The notes below the pieces were generated by a model, which ran no database searches, was not told the DNA's origin, and worked only from the letters and a program-made list of their open reading frames with translations. A stretch of 64,000 nucleotides of DNA. It comes from Rhodoblastus sp963710275 (lineage in GTDB: Bacteria > Pseudomonadota > Alphaproteobacteria > Rhizobiales > Beijerinckiaceae). A program made the translations under genes and the position numbers. Position 1 is the first letter of the stretch. Each line of letters starts with the position of its first letter. Shown piece by piece: positions 52,440 through 62,370 of the stretch. The stretch is from contig CAVPZS010000005.1 in NCBI GenBank assembly GCA_963710275.1, forward strand, positions 868,001 to 932,000, given 5' to 3'.

Positions 52440-53486
52440 TTAGATTTCGTCCCTTGTCCGCTGCTCCGTCGGGCTCAGGTCGTACCAACGCCGGAAAGCG
52501 TGGTTGAAGTTGCTCTGTTCGTTATAGCCGAGCATAAGGGCGACTTCGGAGAGGGCGAGCCTTTTGTCGCTGACATAGCTGCGCGCGAGATCACGGCGAA
52601 TGTCGTTCAGAAGATCGGAAAATTTCAAGCCTTCTTGCGCGAGGCGGCAATTCAGCGTTCGCGCCGAAACGCCCATGGCTCGCGCGATCAAACTCGCTTT
52701 CGCCTTGCCGAGGCCGAGACGGTCCTCGATATGCGCTCTGATCGTCTTCTCCAGTTCGGACCGCGCGGAAGCGTTCAGGGCTTGCAGCCGCTGGGCGGCG
52801 GCCTTTTCCAGCGCCGTGTATATGGATTGGTCGCCGCCTGGGAGCGGCAAGTCGAGGAGCGCCGCGGGTATCCGCCCCTCGACATGATCGCCGTTGAATG
52901 TGACGGGGCCCTTGAGGACGCGTCGATATTCCTCGATGTCGGCTCCTTGCGGGAGCGCATGGGGGAAAGTGAATTCGAAAACCGGCAAGCTCATGCGGAG
53001 GAGCCAGTCCGCCGTCGTACGAATCGCGGCGACCGCGGCTTCGAGATAGTGACGTTCTCCCGGCAAGCCCGCCACGTGCGAGATGAAGCGATAATGCGCG
53101 ACATCACCCTCGACGACGACTTCGGTATGGCCAATGTCGTGGCACAGGGCTTCAAATCGAATGGTCTGTTCGATCACGGTCCTCGCGTCCGTGCAGGCGC
53201 ACAACAAGAAGCCATAGCCAAAGAAATCGTCGATGCGCGCATTGGCGCCGAGATGCAGGCCGAAGAGCGGATCGCCGGTCATTTCGGCGGCCCGTTCGAT
53301 AAAGTTCAGATAATTGCGTGCCGGAATGCGCTCGGGAAGCGTCTCGTCCAGGCGCCGGATTCCCAGCAGCGGGAGCAATTCTTCCGCATGCGCAGTGCGC
53401 GAGGCAAGATAATTCACGGCGATGCGCGCATGGGAGCCTGTCGCGCCCAAACCGGCAGAATGTCGTTTTGACGCGGGGCTGTTCAT
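52440..53486 (-). CDS. AraC-family transcriptional regulator
   Basis: A 348-residue regulator. The N-terminal two thirds match the arabinose-binding-like/OruR domain (AEELLPLLGIRRLDETLPERIP, then GDPLFGLHLGANARIDDFFGYGF). The C-terminal HTH_18 domain has MGVSARTLNCRLAQEGLKFSDLLNDIRRDLARSYV, then LALSEVALMLGYNEQSNFNHAFRRWYDLSPTEQR, a full AraC signature. It points away from the 53487-53731 spacer. The effector and targets cannot be inferred; the adjacent genes are not catabolic. Confidence 0.9.
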   Translation of the reverse strand: MNSPASKRHSAGLGATGSHARIAVNYLASRTAHAEELLPLLGIRRLDETLPERIPARNYLNFIERAAEMTGDPLFGLHLGANARIDDFFGYGFLLCACTDARTVIEQTIRFEALCHDIGHTEVVVEGDVAHYRFISHVAGLPGERHYLEAAVAAIRTTADWLLRMSLPVFEFTFPHALPQGADIEEYRRVLKGPVTFNGDHVEGRIPAALLDLPLPGGDQSIYTALEKAAAQRLQALNASARSELEKTIRAHIEDRLGLGKAKASLIARAMGVSARTLNCRLAQEGLKFSDLLNDIRRDLARSYVSDKRLALSEVALMLGYNEQSNFNHAFRRWYDLSPTEQRTRDEI

Positions 53487-53731
53487 CTTGTGGCAAAGCG
53501 CAGGATTGCGTTCAGGCGAACCATCATTCCACCCATATTTTTATTAATTCACGCTCAGGCTTCTTGCAAGCTATCGAGCCATTGGCCTTGTCCTTTCGCG
53601 CGAGATCATCGCCGGGGCGTCACGTACGCTACTTGGCCGGCTGCGCCGAGCCGTCCTTGCCGACGGCGTCTTCGAAGATCGCCTTCCCGCCGATCCCGGC
53701 CATCGCAACAGGGCGCTGGCCGCTCTGATCG

Positions 53732-54255
53732 TCAGCGCGGGTCGAGCGAGAGGTCGACCATCAGCTCGTGGGCGATCGCTTCCAGCGACTGGCGCAGGTC
53801 TTCGACCTGCAATCCCTCGGGCAGGGTCAGCCTCGCTCTGGCCTTGAACATGGCTTCGCCCGAGAACGACCCGCTCACGCGTTCGCTTTCGAGTTCGGCG
53901 ATGCTGACGTTCCGGGCGGCGAGGACCTGCGATATGTCGCGGATGATGCCGGGGCGGTCGAGGCCGACCAGTTCGAGCAGCAGGGCGCGTCCGGGGGCGG
54001 GGCGGGCGCCGGCTCGTCGCTCTTCTCGATGATGAGGCGCAGCCCCTTCGTTTCGAGCTTGCGCAGCGATTCGGCGAGCGCGTCGGCCTTCTCCGGCGCA
54101 ATGGCGACCAGCAGCATGCCGGCGAACTGGCCGGCAAGGCTGGCCATGCGCGTATCAAGCCAATTGCCGCCGCCCGCGGCGATGGTCTCGGAAACCGCGC
54201 TCACCAGCCCCGGCCGGTCGCGGCCGATGACGGTCAGAACGAGATGCATGTCCAT
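53732..54255 (-). CDS. Double ACT-domain protein (GcvR-like), one frameshift
   Basis: A protein with two ACT domains, about 174 residues. The first runs MDMHLVLTVIGRDRPGLVSAVSETIAAGGGNW. The second begins in the other frame, LELVGLDRPGIIRDISQVLAARNVSIAELESERV, then SGEAMFKARARLTLPEGLQVEDLRQSLEAIA. The shift lies at about 53990-54003 in a C-rich run. Proteins of this kind resemble GcvR, the regulator of the glycine cleavage system, although the role in Hyphomicrobiales is not established. ATG 54255. It follows galE on the same strand. Confidence 0.82.
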
Positions 54256-54287
54256 GGTTGCGCTCCTCTCATGCCCGGAGCCCGGCG

Positions 54288-55282
54288 TCAGGCGCCGGCC
54301 TTTTCCGCCAGCAGCTTCTTCTCCCACGCCAGCGCCTGCCGCACGATCTCTTCGAGATTGTCGTGGACCGGCGTCCAGCCCAGCATATCGCGCGCCTTTT
54401 CGTTGTCGGCGACGATGGCCGCGGGATCGCCGGGGCGGCGGCCCGAGATTTTCACGTCGAAATCGACGCCCGAGACGCGCTTGACCGTCTCGATCACTTC
54501 CAGCACCGAATAGCCGCGCTTGTAGCCGCAATTGGCAGGTCAGGTTGTCGCCGCCCGCCGCGCAAATGCCCGAGCGCGGCCATATGGGCGCGGGCGAGAT
54601 CGCTGACCTGGATGTAGTCGCGCAGGCAGGAGCCGTCGGGCGTCGGATAATCGGTGCCGAAAACCTCCATGCCCTTGCGCATGCCGAGCGCCGCCTGCAC
54701 CGCGACCTTGATCAGATGGGTGGCGTTGGGGAAGGACTGGCCGGTGCGCCCCTGCGGGTCGGCGCCGGCGACGTTGAAATAGCGCAGCACGACATAGCGC
54801 AGGTCATGCGCCTGGGCCGTGTCCTCCAGCATCCATTCGACCATCAGCTTGGAGCGGCCATAGGGCGAGACCGGCTTCAGGCTTTCGTCCTCGGAGACCG
54901 GATTCTGCTCGGGGTCGCCATAGACGGCGGCGGTGGAGGAGAAGATGAAATGCTTGACCCCTGCGCGACGGCGCAGGCGAGCAGGCTGCGGGCGGAAGCG
55001 GTGTTGTTGAGGTAATAGCCGAGCGGATCGGCGACCGAATCGGGCACCACGATCTTGGCCGCGAAATGGATGATGGCGTCGACGTTGCGGCTGGCGAGCA
55101 GGTCCTTGACCAGGGCCTCGTCGCCGAAATCGCCGACGACCAGCTCGACCTGCGGCGGCACGGCCGCGCGCCGGCCGGTGGAGAGATTGTCGAGCACGAC
55201 GACCTTTTCGCCGCGCGTCGAGCAGGTCCAGCACCATGTGGGAGCCGATATAGCCGGCGCCGCCGGTGACGAGAACGGTCAT
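54288..55282 (-). CDS. galE: UDP-glucose 4-epimerase, three frameshifts
   Basis: Interconverts UDP-glucose and UDP-galactose for envelope polysaccharide. The N-terminus MTVLVTGGAGYIGSHMVLDLLDA has the Rossmann motif. The chain then passes through VVLDNLSTGRRAAVPP, FAAKIVVPDSVADPLGYYLNN, FIFSSTAAVYGDPEQNPVSED with SPYGRSKLMVEWML (YxxxK) and ends with DVKISGRRPGDPAAIVAD. Breaks lie near 55215, 54960 and 54537, each changing frame. Restored length is about 330. It is divergent from galU. The stop is at 54288. Confidence 0.92.
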
Positions 55283-55496
55283 GTCTGTCTTCCTTGCAGA
55301 CGGCGCCTCGGAGGCGCAAATAAACCATGACGGGAACGTCGAAGGCCGGCCTTTTCCAAGTTTCCTTAGCGCAAGCCGGGCCCGAGGTGCTAGAAGCGGC
55401 GCGGGAAATGCGGCTTTTTCCATGGGGAGGACGCCGCGGCGTCCTGGCGGCGCCTCGCCGTCCTTGCCGGTCAGTCTTCAGCGAAGCGGACATTCC

Positions 55497-56387
55497 ATGC
55501 CTACAAATCGCATTCGTAAAGCCGTTTTTCCGGTCGCCGGCCTCGGCACGCGCGTTCTGCCCGCCACCAAGACCATCCCCAAGGAAATGCTGACGGTGGT
55601 CGACCGTCCGGTGCTGCAGCATTGCGTCGAGGAGGCGCGCGAGGCGGGTATCGAGCATTTCATCTTCGTCACCGGCCGCAACAAGGCGGTGATCGAGGAC
55701 CATTTCGACATCGCCTACGAGCTCGAGGACACCTTGCGCAAGCGCAACAAGCTCGCGGAGCTGGAAGGCCTGATCGCCGACCTGCCGCTGCCCGGCGCGA
55801 CCAGCTTTACGCGCCAGCAGTCGCCGCTCGGCCTCGGCCACGCCGTGTGGTGCGCGCGCGAAGTCATCGGCGACGAGCCCTTCGCGGTGATGCTGCCCGA
55901 CATGATCACCTTGCCCGACGACAGCGGCAAGCGCTGCCTGGCGCAATGCATCGAGACCTTCAACGAGCATGGCGGCAATGTCATCGCCGTCGAGGAAGTG
56001 CCGCCGGAGGACACCCATCAATATGGCGTCGTCGCCAAGGGCGCGGAGTTCGGGGCTTCCTTCGAGATCACCGGCATGGTGGAAAAGCCGCCGAAGGGAA
56101 CGGCGCCGTCCAATTTCATCATTTCCGGCCGCTACATCCTCTCGCACGACATTTTCGATCTGCTCGGCAAGGGGCAAAAAGGCGCCGGCGGCGAGATCCA
56201 GCTGACCGATTCGATGATCGAGCTGGCGAAGACGCAGAAGTTCTTCGCCCGCCACTTCGGCGGCAAGACCTATGACACCGGCTCCAAGGTCGGCTTTCTC
56301 GCCGCCAATGTCGCCTTCGCCCTGGCCCGTCCCGACATCGAGCCCGGCTTTCGCGCCGAACTGAAGCGCATCGTCGGCGCGCTCTGA
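55497..56387 (+). CDS. galU: UTP-glucose-1-phosphate uridylyltransferase
   Basis: Makes UDP-glucose. The 296-residue intact protein has RKAVFPVAGLGTRVLPATKTIPKEMLTVVDRP, the metal-site MLPDMI, EKPPKGTAPSNFIISGRYIL and GGKTYDTGSKVGFLAAN. It is divergent from galE, with 214 bases between them; together they supply UDP-sugars for lipopolysaccharide and exopolysaccharide. ATG 55497. Confidence 0.96.
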   Translation: MPTNRIRKAVFPVAGLGTRVLPATKTIPKEMLTVVDRPVLQHCVEEAREAGIEHFIFVTGRNKAVIEDHFDIAYELEDTLRKRNKLAELEGLIADLPLPGATSFTRQQSPLGLGHAVWCAREVIGDEPFAVMLPDMITLPDDSGKRCLAQCIETFNEHGGNVIAVEEVPPEDTHQYGVVAKGAEFGASFEITGMVEKPPKGTAPSNFIISGRYILSHDIFDLLGKGQKGAGGEIQLTDSMIELAKTQKFFARHFGGKTYDTGSKVGFLAANVAFALARPDIEPGFRAELKRIVGAL

Positions 56388-56411
56388 CCGCTTGCCTGCT
56401 TTGAAATTATG

Positions 56412-56441
56412 AACCCCGCCCGGCTGACCGGGCGGGGTTTT
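56412..56441. terminator. Bidirectional terminator between galU and the chemoreceptor gene
   Basis: AACCCCGCCCGG (56412-56423) is an exact match to CCGGGCGGGGTT (56428-56439) around a four-base loop, followed by a short TTTT run. It lies between two convergent genes. Confidence 0.85.
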
Positions 56442-56445
56442 GCAT

Positions 56446-57834
56446 TCAACGCCGCAGCAACTGGTCGAGCAGGCGCACCACTTCCTCGGAGGCCTTTTCC
56501 ATTTTTTCGACCTCGGCATAGGCGCCTTCGCGGTCGCCATTGGCGAAACGCTCGGCGGCGGCGCGGCCGTGGCGATGCACCGCCTCATGCGGCTTGTCGA
56601 GGGCGATAAAGGCCGGATCTGACTTGATGCGGGGATCGACCAGGCCGCCTTGCCATTTGCCAAGCCGACAAGAGTGGTGGTCCACAAGCTCCGACGCCGG
56701 CAGCACGGTAATGCCGGCAAGCATTTCATTGAGCTTTTTCTTCCACATCATGTGGTCGGACTTGGCGCGGTGCATGACGTAGTCGCGCGGGTTCCGGGTT
56801 TGCAGCCCGGCGAATTGTTCTTCGATCAGCTTTTCCGAGGCGGCGCAGGCGTTGATCGCCACGTCGGCGTGTCCCGTTGTCTTTTTGACCTGTTCGGCGA
56901 TGCGTGTCGTCGTCTGCGCCAGTTCGCCGGTCGCTTGCGCCTGTTCTTCGACGATGCGCACGAGATCGCCGATGCGCTCCACGTCGGCTTCGCGGGAGGA
57001 TTCGACGGCGACGATCCTGGCGTGGGCGTCCGCGTTGACGGAGCGGCTCCTTTCCATCGCCTCTTCCGCCGTGCCCACGGAAGCCTTCAAGGCCTGGACA
57101 TTGGCGCGCAAATGGTCGATGCGCTGGCGGATGTTCTCGGTGGCTTTCGCCGTCTGGCCGGACAAGGTCTTCACCTCGGAGGCGACGACAGCGAAACCTC
57201 GGCCCGCCTCGCCAGCCCGCGCCGCCTCGATGGTGGCGTTAAGCGCCAGCATGTTGGTCTGCGAGGCGATCTGGTCGATGCTGGCGACCATGTCGACGAT
57301 CTGCGCCGCCGCAGTGGCCAGGGTCGAAGCGCTGGTTGAGATCGCCTGCAAGGCGGCGCCGATGGCCTCGATCGAGGCGGTCGAGGCGCCGACGGCCGCC
57401 GCGCCCTCGTTCATCAGGGTCGACGCCCGATCCATGCCGGCGCGCACGTCGGCGCCGACAGAGGCTATGCCCTGCATCGAGGAGTCGAGCTCGACCAGGG
57501 CCGAGGATACGCCCTGGGTCAGGGCGTCGATGGCGCGGACTTCGACGACCGTGCGCGAAAAGGCGGCCATGGCCTGGCTGGCCTGGGTCGAGAAGCCGAC
57601 GGCGCGGGCGAGGTCGGCTTCGTCGCGGGCGCGCGAGGCGTCGAACAGGGCGCGAAGCGCCGCGCCGACCGGTTCGGGAGGAAACGGGCTCGGCGCCTGC
57701 CCGTCGCGGACGCAATCAATGGCTTTGGCCAGCGTCGCGAGGTCCTCCGCAGGCGTGGCGTCGCCCGCCGTGAAGCTGGAATGGCCCGTGTCGTCCCGTT
57801 TATCCTGAGGTCGGATCGAAAGGCGGCTGAACAT
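56446..57834 (-). CDS. Soluble methyl-accepting chemotaxis protein with CZB zinc-binding domain
   Basis: A 462-residue receptor without a membrane helix. The central part is a coiled-coil signalling domain with the hairpin tip QIASQTNMLALNATIEAARAGEAGRGFAVVASEVKTL. Next is a CZB domain at about 355-430, with His, His-Cys and His ligands in HRAKSDHMMWKKKLNEML, DHHSCRLGKW and KPHEAVHRHG, suggesting a zinc or hypochlorite/redox sensor. The start is taken as ATG 57834; the upstream TTG 57876 is a possible longer form. No che genes are near it. Confidence 0.9.
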   Translation of the reverse strand: MFSRLSIRPQDKRDDTGHSSFTAGDATPAEDLATLAKAIDCVRDGQAPSPFPPEPVGAALRALFDASRARDEADLARAVGFSTQASQAMAAFSRTVVEVRAIDALTQGVSSALVELDSSMQGIASVGADVRAGMDRASTLMNEGAAAVGASTASIEAIGAALQAISTSASTLATAAAQIVDMVASIDQIASQTNMLALNATIEAARAGEAGRGFAVVASEVKTLSGQTAKATENIRQRIDHLRANVQALKASVGTAEEAMERSRSVNADAHARIVAVESSREADVERIGDLVRIVEEQAQATGELAQTTTRIAEQVKKTTGHADVAINACAASEKLIEEQFAGLQTRNPRDYVMHRAKSDHMMWKKKLNEMLAGITVLPASELVDHHSCRLGKWQGGLVDPRIKSDPAFIALDKPHEAVHRHGRAAAERFANGDREGAYAEVEKMEKASEEVVRLLDQLLRR

Positions 57835-58006
57835 GGTGGACTGGTCCCGAAGCGAGATGTTGCGGCGGCATTCCAATTGTCGCCTGATGCTTCAGGCATA
57901 GCGGACCTTGCCGTTCTCGAGCTTGCGCAGGGCTTGCCAAAGCTGTTGGGGAAACAGGTTTGCGGGCAATACGCAATACGGGAGCATAGCCAAGAAATGG
58001 CTGGCG

Positions 58007-59767
58007 TTACTGCTGAAGCTTGAGGCCAACCATGAAAATGTTGGCGGTGTAATCCGAGCCCGTGATGTTGGACAGCATGCGCTGGTGGGTGAAGGTCCCC
58101 TTGATGGCGACGCTACGCGTCAGATTATATTCGGCCTTCAGCCCGTATTGCCAGATGTCCTGGTTCAGCGTGGGAATGGCGCCGGGATAGGAAGAGCTCG
58201 TGAGTCCGCCGCTCGCGGTCAGCGTGACATTGCGCATCAGGGCGTGCGCGACTTCGAGGGAGGTCGAGCGGGTGATCGCGCCCGAGGCGCCGGCCACGGT
58301 GGTTTCATCCATGGTCGTCGACCCGTGCAGGGTGACCCTGGTGAGCGGCGTCACCGTCCACACCAGCGACGAATCGAAGACGGGGCCGCGCAGGTCGGCG
58401 AGGCGCGGATCCTGATAATGGCGATCGGCATAGCCCACGGCGATGTCGCCGGTCAGCAGGCGCGTCAGTTCGAAGGTCGAGCCGACGCGGAGCTGCTCGC
58501 CGTCGGAATTGCGCATGTAGCCATAGGGATCGAGAAGGCTGTCATGGTCGCGCCGGTCGATCAGGCCTTCGACGAAGGGTTTGACGCCCGGAGTGAGCTC
58601 GTAGGCGGCGCGCAGCGTCAGGCCGTAATCGTCATAGGATTCACGCGAAAGCGGCTGGATCGCGCCGTCGGCGAAATGCGCGTCCGCCCAGTAGACCCGG
58701 TCCACCGAACCGCGCAGGGTCAGGTCCAGCCGGTTGAAGGTCTGGGTCGCGCCGAGGCCGACGCCGCCATCGGCGATGATCGGCCGGCTGCTCAGGGCGG
58801 TCGAAGCGCCATTGTTGAGCAGGTTGGGCGAGGATTGCAGCTGGGTGGAGAGGTCGAACTTGCCGTCGATGTTGATCTTGGTGTTGCGCGCGGCGTCGAC
58901 CCGCAAGGTGAACTTGCCCGATCCATCAGGCGCGTCGGCGGCGTGGTCGGTGAGGAATTCGTCGTAGCCCAGCCGGAAGTCGCCGGTGAAGCTGTGATTG
59001 ACCCAGTCCGATGCGGCGGCTCCGCCAATTTCCTGGCGCTGGAAAAACGAGCCCTGCCGGTTCTGCGCGCCATTGGGCGCCTGGTTGGGATTATCGGCAT
59101 AGCCGATATCCTCTTCCGCATAGGGTTTTACGCGCAGGAGTCCCAGGTTCGCGCCCACCGGCGCGAAGGGGTCGTCATCGACGCGCGGCTTCGGCTTTGG
59201 CGGGATGGGCGGCGGCAGGATCGCCGTCGTCGGCGACGGCGCGATATAATTGGGGTCGCTCAGGTCGGGCGTGGCGTTTGCGCCGCCCGGGGCGTCGCGA
59301 CGCAGCGCGCGCCGCGCTTCGGCGGAGGTCGGATAGGGCGCGAGCGGCGGCAGGGGATGGAGAGACGTCTTCTTCGGCGGCTTGCGGCCGGGGACGAGAA
59401 TGCGAGGCTTGCCGTAATTGGCGGCGCCGCTGGCGGGCAGGGGCGGCAAGCCCGGCTGTTCGGGATACCAGGCGTCGGGGATGGGCGCCTGGGTGTAGCC
59501 GGGCGCTCCTCGGGCGGGAGGCGCTTCGGTGTGGGGATAGGCCGCGGCGTCGTCAGGCGTCGCGCCCGGATCCGTCGGGACGGGCAGGGGCGCGTCGAGG
59601 TTGGACGGCCGCAGCGGCACGCCTTGCGCGAGAGCCTGCGACGGCGCCGCCAGCCAGCTCGCGCCGCCCGCCAGCGCAACGATGACGAGCGCCGATACGC
59701 TGGGGAAGAGCGGCAAGATCCGCGAATTTTCAATCCGCGAATTGTCACGGCGCGTCAGTAACGGCAA
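58007..59767 (-). CDS. Outer-membrane beta-barrel porin (BBP2-type) with proline-rich N-terminal region
   Basis: A 586-residue exported protein. The signal region ends around APSQALAQG. Residues about 50-210 are proline-rich and disordered (PLPVPTDPG, then KTSLHPLPPLAPYPTS and PPPIPPKPKPR). From about 220 on, alternating-residue strands form a barrel: GYADNPNQAPNG, FTGDFRLGYDEFLTD, LDLTLRGSVDRVYWADAHF, LTLRAAYELTPGVKPFVEGL and LKAEYNLTRSVAIKGTFTHQRML. This matches the putative beta-barrel porin 2 family found in Hyphomicrobiales. Function as porin or secretin-like is unknown. It is intact. Confidence 0.82.
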   Translation of the reverse strand: MPLLTRRDNSRIENSRILPLFPSVSALVIVALAGGASWLAAPSQALAQGVPLRPSNLDAPLPVPTDPGATPDDAAAYPHTEAPPARGAPGYTQAPIPDAWYPEQPGLPPLPASGAANYGKPRILVPGRKPPKKTSLHPLPPLAPYPTSAEARRALRRDAPGGANATPDLSDPNYIAPSPTTAILPPPIPPKPKPRVDDDPFAPVGANLGLLRVKPYAEEDIGYADNPNQAPNGAQNRQGSFFQRQEIGGAAASDWVNHSFTGDFRLGYDEFLTDHAADAPDGSGKFTLRVDAARNTKINIDGKFDLSTQLQSSPNLLNNGASTALSSRPIIADGGVGLGATQTFNRLDLTLRGSVDRVYWADAHFADGAIQPLSRESYDDYGLTLRAAYELTPGVKPFVEGLIDRRDHDSLLDPYGYMRNSDGEQLRVGSTFELTRLLTGDIAVGYADRHYQDPRLADLRGPVFDSSLVWTVTPLTRVTLHGSTTMDETTVAGASGAITRSTSLEVAHALMRNVTLTASGGLTSSSYPGAIPTLNQDIWQYGLKAEYNLTRSVAIKGTFTHQRMLSNITGSDYTANIFMVGLKLQQ

Positions 59768-59866
59768 GGCGGCCTCGCGAAGCGGCGCCTCAAGCGCCTA
59801 AGTCTCCGCTCAAGGGTTAGGCCCTTATGGTTAAAAGAGCCTTACTTGCTTAACGAAACCTTGCCT

Positions 59867-60958
59867 TTATCCGCCCAGGACGGGGTAGTCCGTATAGCCG
59901 CCCGATCCGCCGCCGAACAAGGTGGCCTTGTCCAGCTCATTGAGCGGCGCGTTGCGCCGCAGACGCTCGACCAGGTCGGGATTGGCGATGAAAGCCCGCC
60001 CGAAGGCGATGAGATCGGCGCCGCCGGACGCGATCGTGGTCTCGGCCAGATTGCGGTCATAGCCGTTATTGGCCATCAGGGCGCCGCCGAAAGCCTTGCG
60101 CAGGGCGGCGTAATCGAAGGGCGCATTGTCGCGCGGCCCTTGGGTCGCGCCTTCGATAATATGGATATAGCCGAGGCGGCGCGCCGAAAGCTGGCGCGCG
60201 AGATGCTCGAACAGCGGCTGCGGATTGCTGTCGGCCGCGTCATTGGCGGGGCTCACCGGCGACAGCCGGATGCCGACCCGCTCCGGCGGCAGCACTTTCA
60301 GGATGGCGTCGGCGACTTCCAGGGTCAGGCGGCAGCGGTTCTCGATCGAGCCGCCATAGGCGTCGTCGCGATGGTTGCTGCCATCCTTCTGGAACTGGTC
60401 GAGCAGATAGCCGTTGGCGGCGTGAATCTCGACGCCGTCGAAGCCGGCGGCTTTGGCGTTGGCGGCGGCCTTCGCGTAATCGGCGACGATGCCGGGAAGC
60501 TCATTCAGCTCCAGGGCGCGCGGCGTCGAGGTTTCGGCGAAGCCGCCCTCGATGAAGGTGCGGGTCTTGGCGGCGATGGCGGAAGGGCCGACCGGCGCGC
60601 CGCCGCCCGGCTGCAGCGAGACATGGGAAACGCGCCCGACGTGCCAGAGCTGGATGAAAATGAGCCCGCCGGCCTGATGCACGGCGTCGGTGACCTGGCG
60701 CCAGCCGGCGACCTGCGCCTCGGTGTAGATGCCGGGGGTCCAGACGTAGCCCTGGCCCTGCTGCGAAATCTGCGAGGCCTCGCTGACGATCAACCCGGCG
60801 CCGGCGCGCTGGCGGTAATATTCGGCCATCAGAGCATTGGGAACTTCGCCGCCGCCCGTGGCGCGATTGCGGGTCAGCGGCGCCATGACGACGCGATTGC
60901 GCAGAGTCAGATCGCCGAGTTTATAGGGCTGGAACAGGTCGGCATGGGCGTTCGGCAT
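59867..60958 (-). CDS. Old yellow enzyme family reductase (NemA-like)
   Basis: An FMN-dependent ene-reductase of 363 residues, intact. Motifs: FQPYKLGDLTLRNRVVMAPLTRNRA, SEASQISQQGQGYVWTPGIY, FIQLWHVGRVSH, the active-site ALELNELPGIV region and EIHAANGYLLDQFQKDGSNHRDDAYGGSIENR. This is a close pattern match to N-ethylmaleimide reductase-type proteins that reduce enones, nitro compounds and maleimides. ATG 60958 is preceded by AGGAAATGACAAA. It follows GapR on the same strand by about 120 bases. Confidence 0.92.
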   Translation of the reverse strand: MPNAHADLFQPYKLGDLTLRNRVVMAPLTRNRATGGGEVPNALMAEYYRQRAGAGLIVSEASQISQQGQGYVWTPGIYTEAQVAGWRQVTDAVHQAGGLIFIQLWHVGRVSHVSLQPGGGAPVGPSAIAAKTRTFIEGGFAETSTPRALELNELPGIVADYAKAAANAKAAGFDGVEIHAANGYLLDQFQKDGSNHRDDAYGGSIENRCRLTLEVADAILKVLPPERVGIRLSPVSPANDAADSNPQPLFEHLARQLSARRLGYIHIIEGATQGPRDNAPFDYAALRKAFGGALMANNGYDRNLAETTIASGGADLIAFGRAFIANPDLVERLRRNAPLNELDKATLFGGGSGGYTDYPVLGG

Positions 60959-61078
60959 TTTGTCATTTCCTTCGGAGCGCGCCACGGCGCGGCGGCGCTC
61001 CTGCAACTTAGGTCCGGGCAGGACGCCCGGCAATGCGCCTGCGGCGTCCTGTCGCGGCAAAGCCGGGTTTGCAAAAAA

Positions 61079-61318
61079 TCACTCGACGCCGAGCGCGGAG
61101 AGATAGAGGTCGAGAATTTCCTCCTCCTCGCGGCGCTTGTTGTGGTCCTGCTTGCGGATGGAGACCACTTTGCGCATGATCTTGACGTCATAGCCCGTGC
61201 CCTTGGCTTCGGCGTAGACGTCCTTGATGTCGTCGGCGATCGCCTTCTTTTCCTCTTCGAGCCGCTCGATGCGCTCGATGAAGGATTTCAAATGGCCGCC
61301 GTCGAGCGAATTGCTCAT
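61079..61318 (-). CDS. gapR: GapR/DUF2312 chromosome-structuring protein
   Basis: A 79-residue protein with the GapR pattern: LKSFIERIERLEEEKKAIADDIKDVYAEAKGTGYDVKIMRKVVSIRKQD, then EEEEILDLYLSALG. GapR binds overtwisted AT-rich DNA ahead of replication and transcription in Caulobacter and is nearly universal in Alphaproteobacteria. It is intact and of exactly typical size. Confidence 0.94.
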   Translation of the reverse strand: MSNSLDGGHLKSFIERIERLEEEKKAIADDIKDVYAEAKGTGYDVKIMRKVVSIRKQDHNKRREEEEILDLYLSALGVE

Positions 61319-61447
61319 GTGTTCCGCCTTTGTCTGATGGGAGATTGGGTCTTCAATTGAACCAGCGCGGCGCGGGCGTCAAGACTAGGCGTGCGGAGAT
61401 CCCGTGCGGAGGCCCCGCCCGGCGGTCCGCCCGCGAGCCGAAAGTGG

Positions 61448-62214
61448 TCACCCGCGCCCAAGCTCCTCGCGCGAAAGGATCGGCGGCAGGATGCGCGCCA
61501 GCCGCTCCGCCCAGGCCGTCGCATTGCTCCGGCGTCGCCAGCAGGTCCTGGCGGATTTCGATCAGCACGCCCGGCAGGCCGCGCCGCGTCGAAAGTTCGT
61601 ACATGCTGTCGCCATGAAGCGCGCCATCATAGGGCTCGTTGTCGCCGACGACGAGATTTTCCGCGCGCAAGCGCCTCGATCAGGGGCGCGGCGAGGCGGT
61701 CGTCCCTGTCCCACAGCACGCCGACCTGCCAGGGCCGCGTATCCCCGCGAAAGCAGGGCGTGAAGCTATGGACGCCGACCAGCGCGGGGACCAGGCCCCG
61801 CGCCAGCGCGCCGTCGATCAGTCCGGCGCAGGCCTGGCGATAGGGGCGCCAGTAGGTCTCGACCCGGCGCGAAATTTCTTCCGCGTCGATGCGCGCATTG
61901 CCGGGCACGATCGCGCCGTCGGAGAGTGCGCATCACCAGGGTCGGGTCGTCCTCGCCGCGATTGGGATCGATCAGCAGGCGGGAAAAGCCGGCCAGAACC
62001 GCGCCGGCGCCCGGTCAGGCGGCTGAGGCGGCGCGTCACCGCCTCGGCGCCCATGTCATAGGCGATATGGCGCTGCAGCGACTCGGGCGACAGGCCGAGA
62101 TCGCCATAGGCCTCGCGGCAAGGCGTTGCGCGCATGGTCGCAGAACAGGATCAGCCGTTGTTCAGCCTGGGGTTGCAGCAATTCGAACGGCTGGAACGCG
62201 GGAGTTGGAGACAA
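61448..62214 (-). CDS. N-formylglutamate amidohydrolase family protein, about five frameshifts
   Basis: A zinc hydrolase of the HutG/FGase family. From a probable TTG start at 62214 the chain has FELLQPQAEQRLILFCDHARN, then (other frames) EAYGDLGLSPESLQRHIAYDMGAEAVTRRL, LAGFSRLLIDPNRGEDDPTLV, VGVHSFTPCFRGDTRPWQVGVLWDRD, then NEPYDGALHGDSMYELSTRRGLPGVLIEIRQDLL. It ends WAERLARILPPILSREEL. Breaks are near 62120, 62010, 61925, 61668 and 61522, and the stop TGA is at 61450-61448. The individual reaction is uncertain; it may act on N-formyl-glutamate from histidine breakdown. Confidence 0.8.
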
Positions 62215-62370
62215 GATTGCTTTCTTCGCCTGGTTTTGACCGGCGGCGCAGCGAAAATGCGGCGCAAGCGATGATGCGCATCGACGCGGCCCGATTTTTG
62301 CGGTTAAAAAGACGGCCAATGCGAGCGGCGTCAAGGGGCGATTCGCGCTGCTGCGAATGAGGAACGCGCG

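Noticed and set aside
57908..59761. 617-residue plus-strand frame opposite the beta-barrel porin
   Set aside because: The porin on the other strand has a signal peptide and barrel strands; this frame does not resemble any family.
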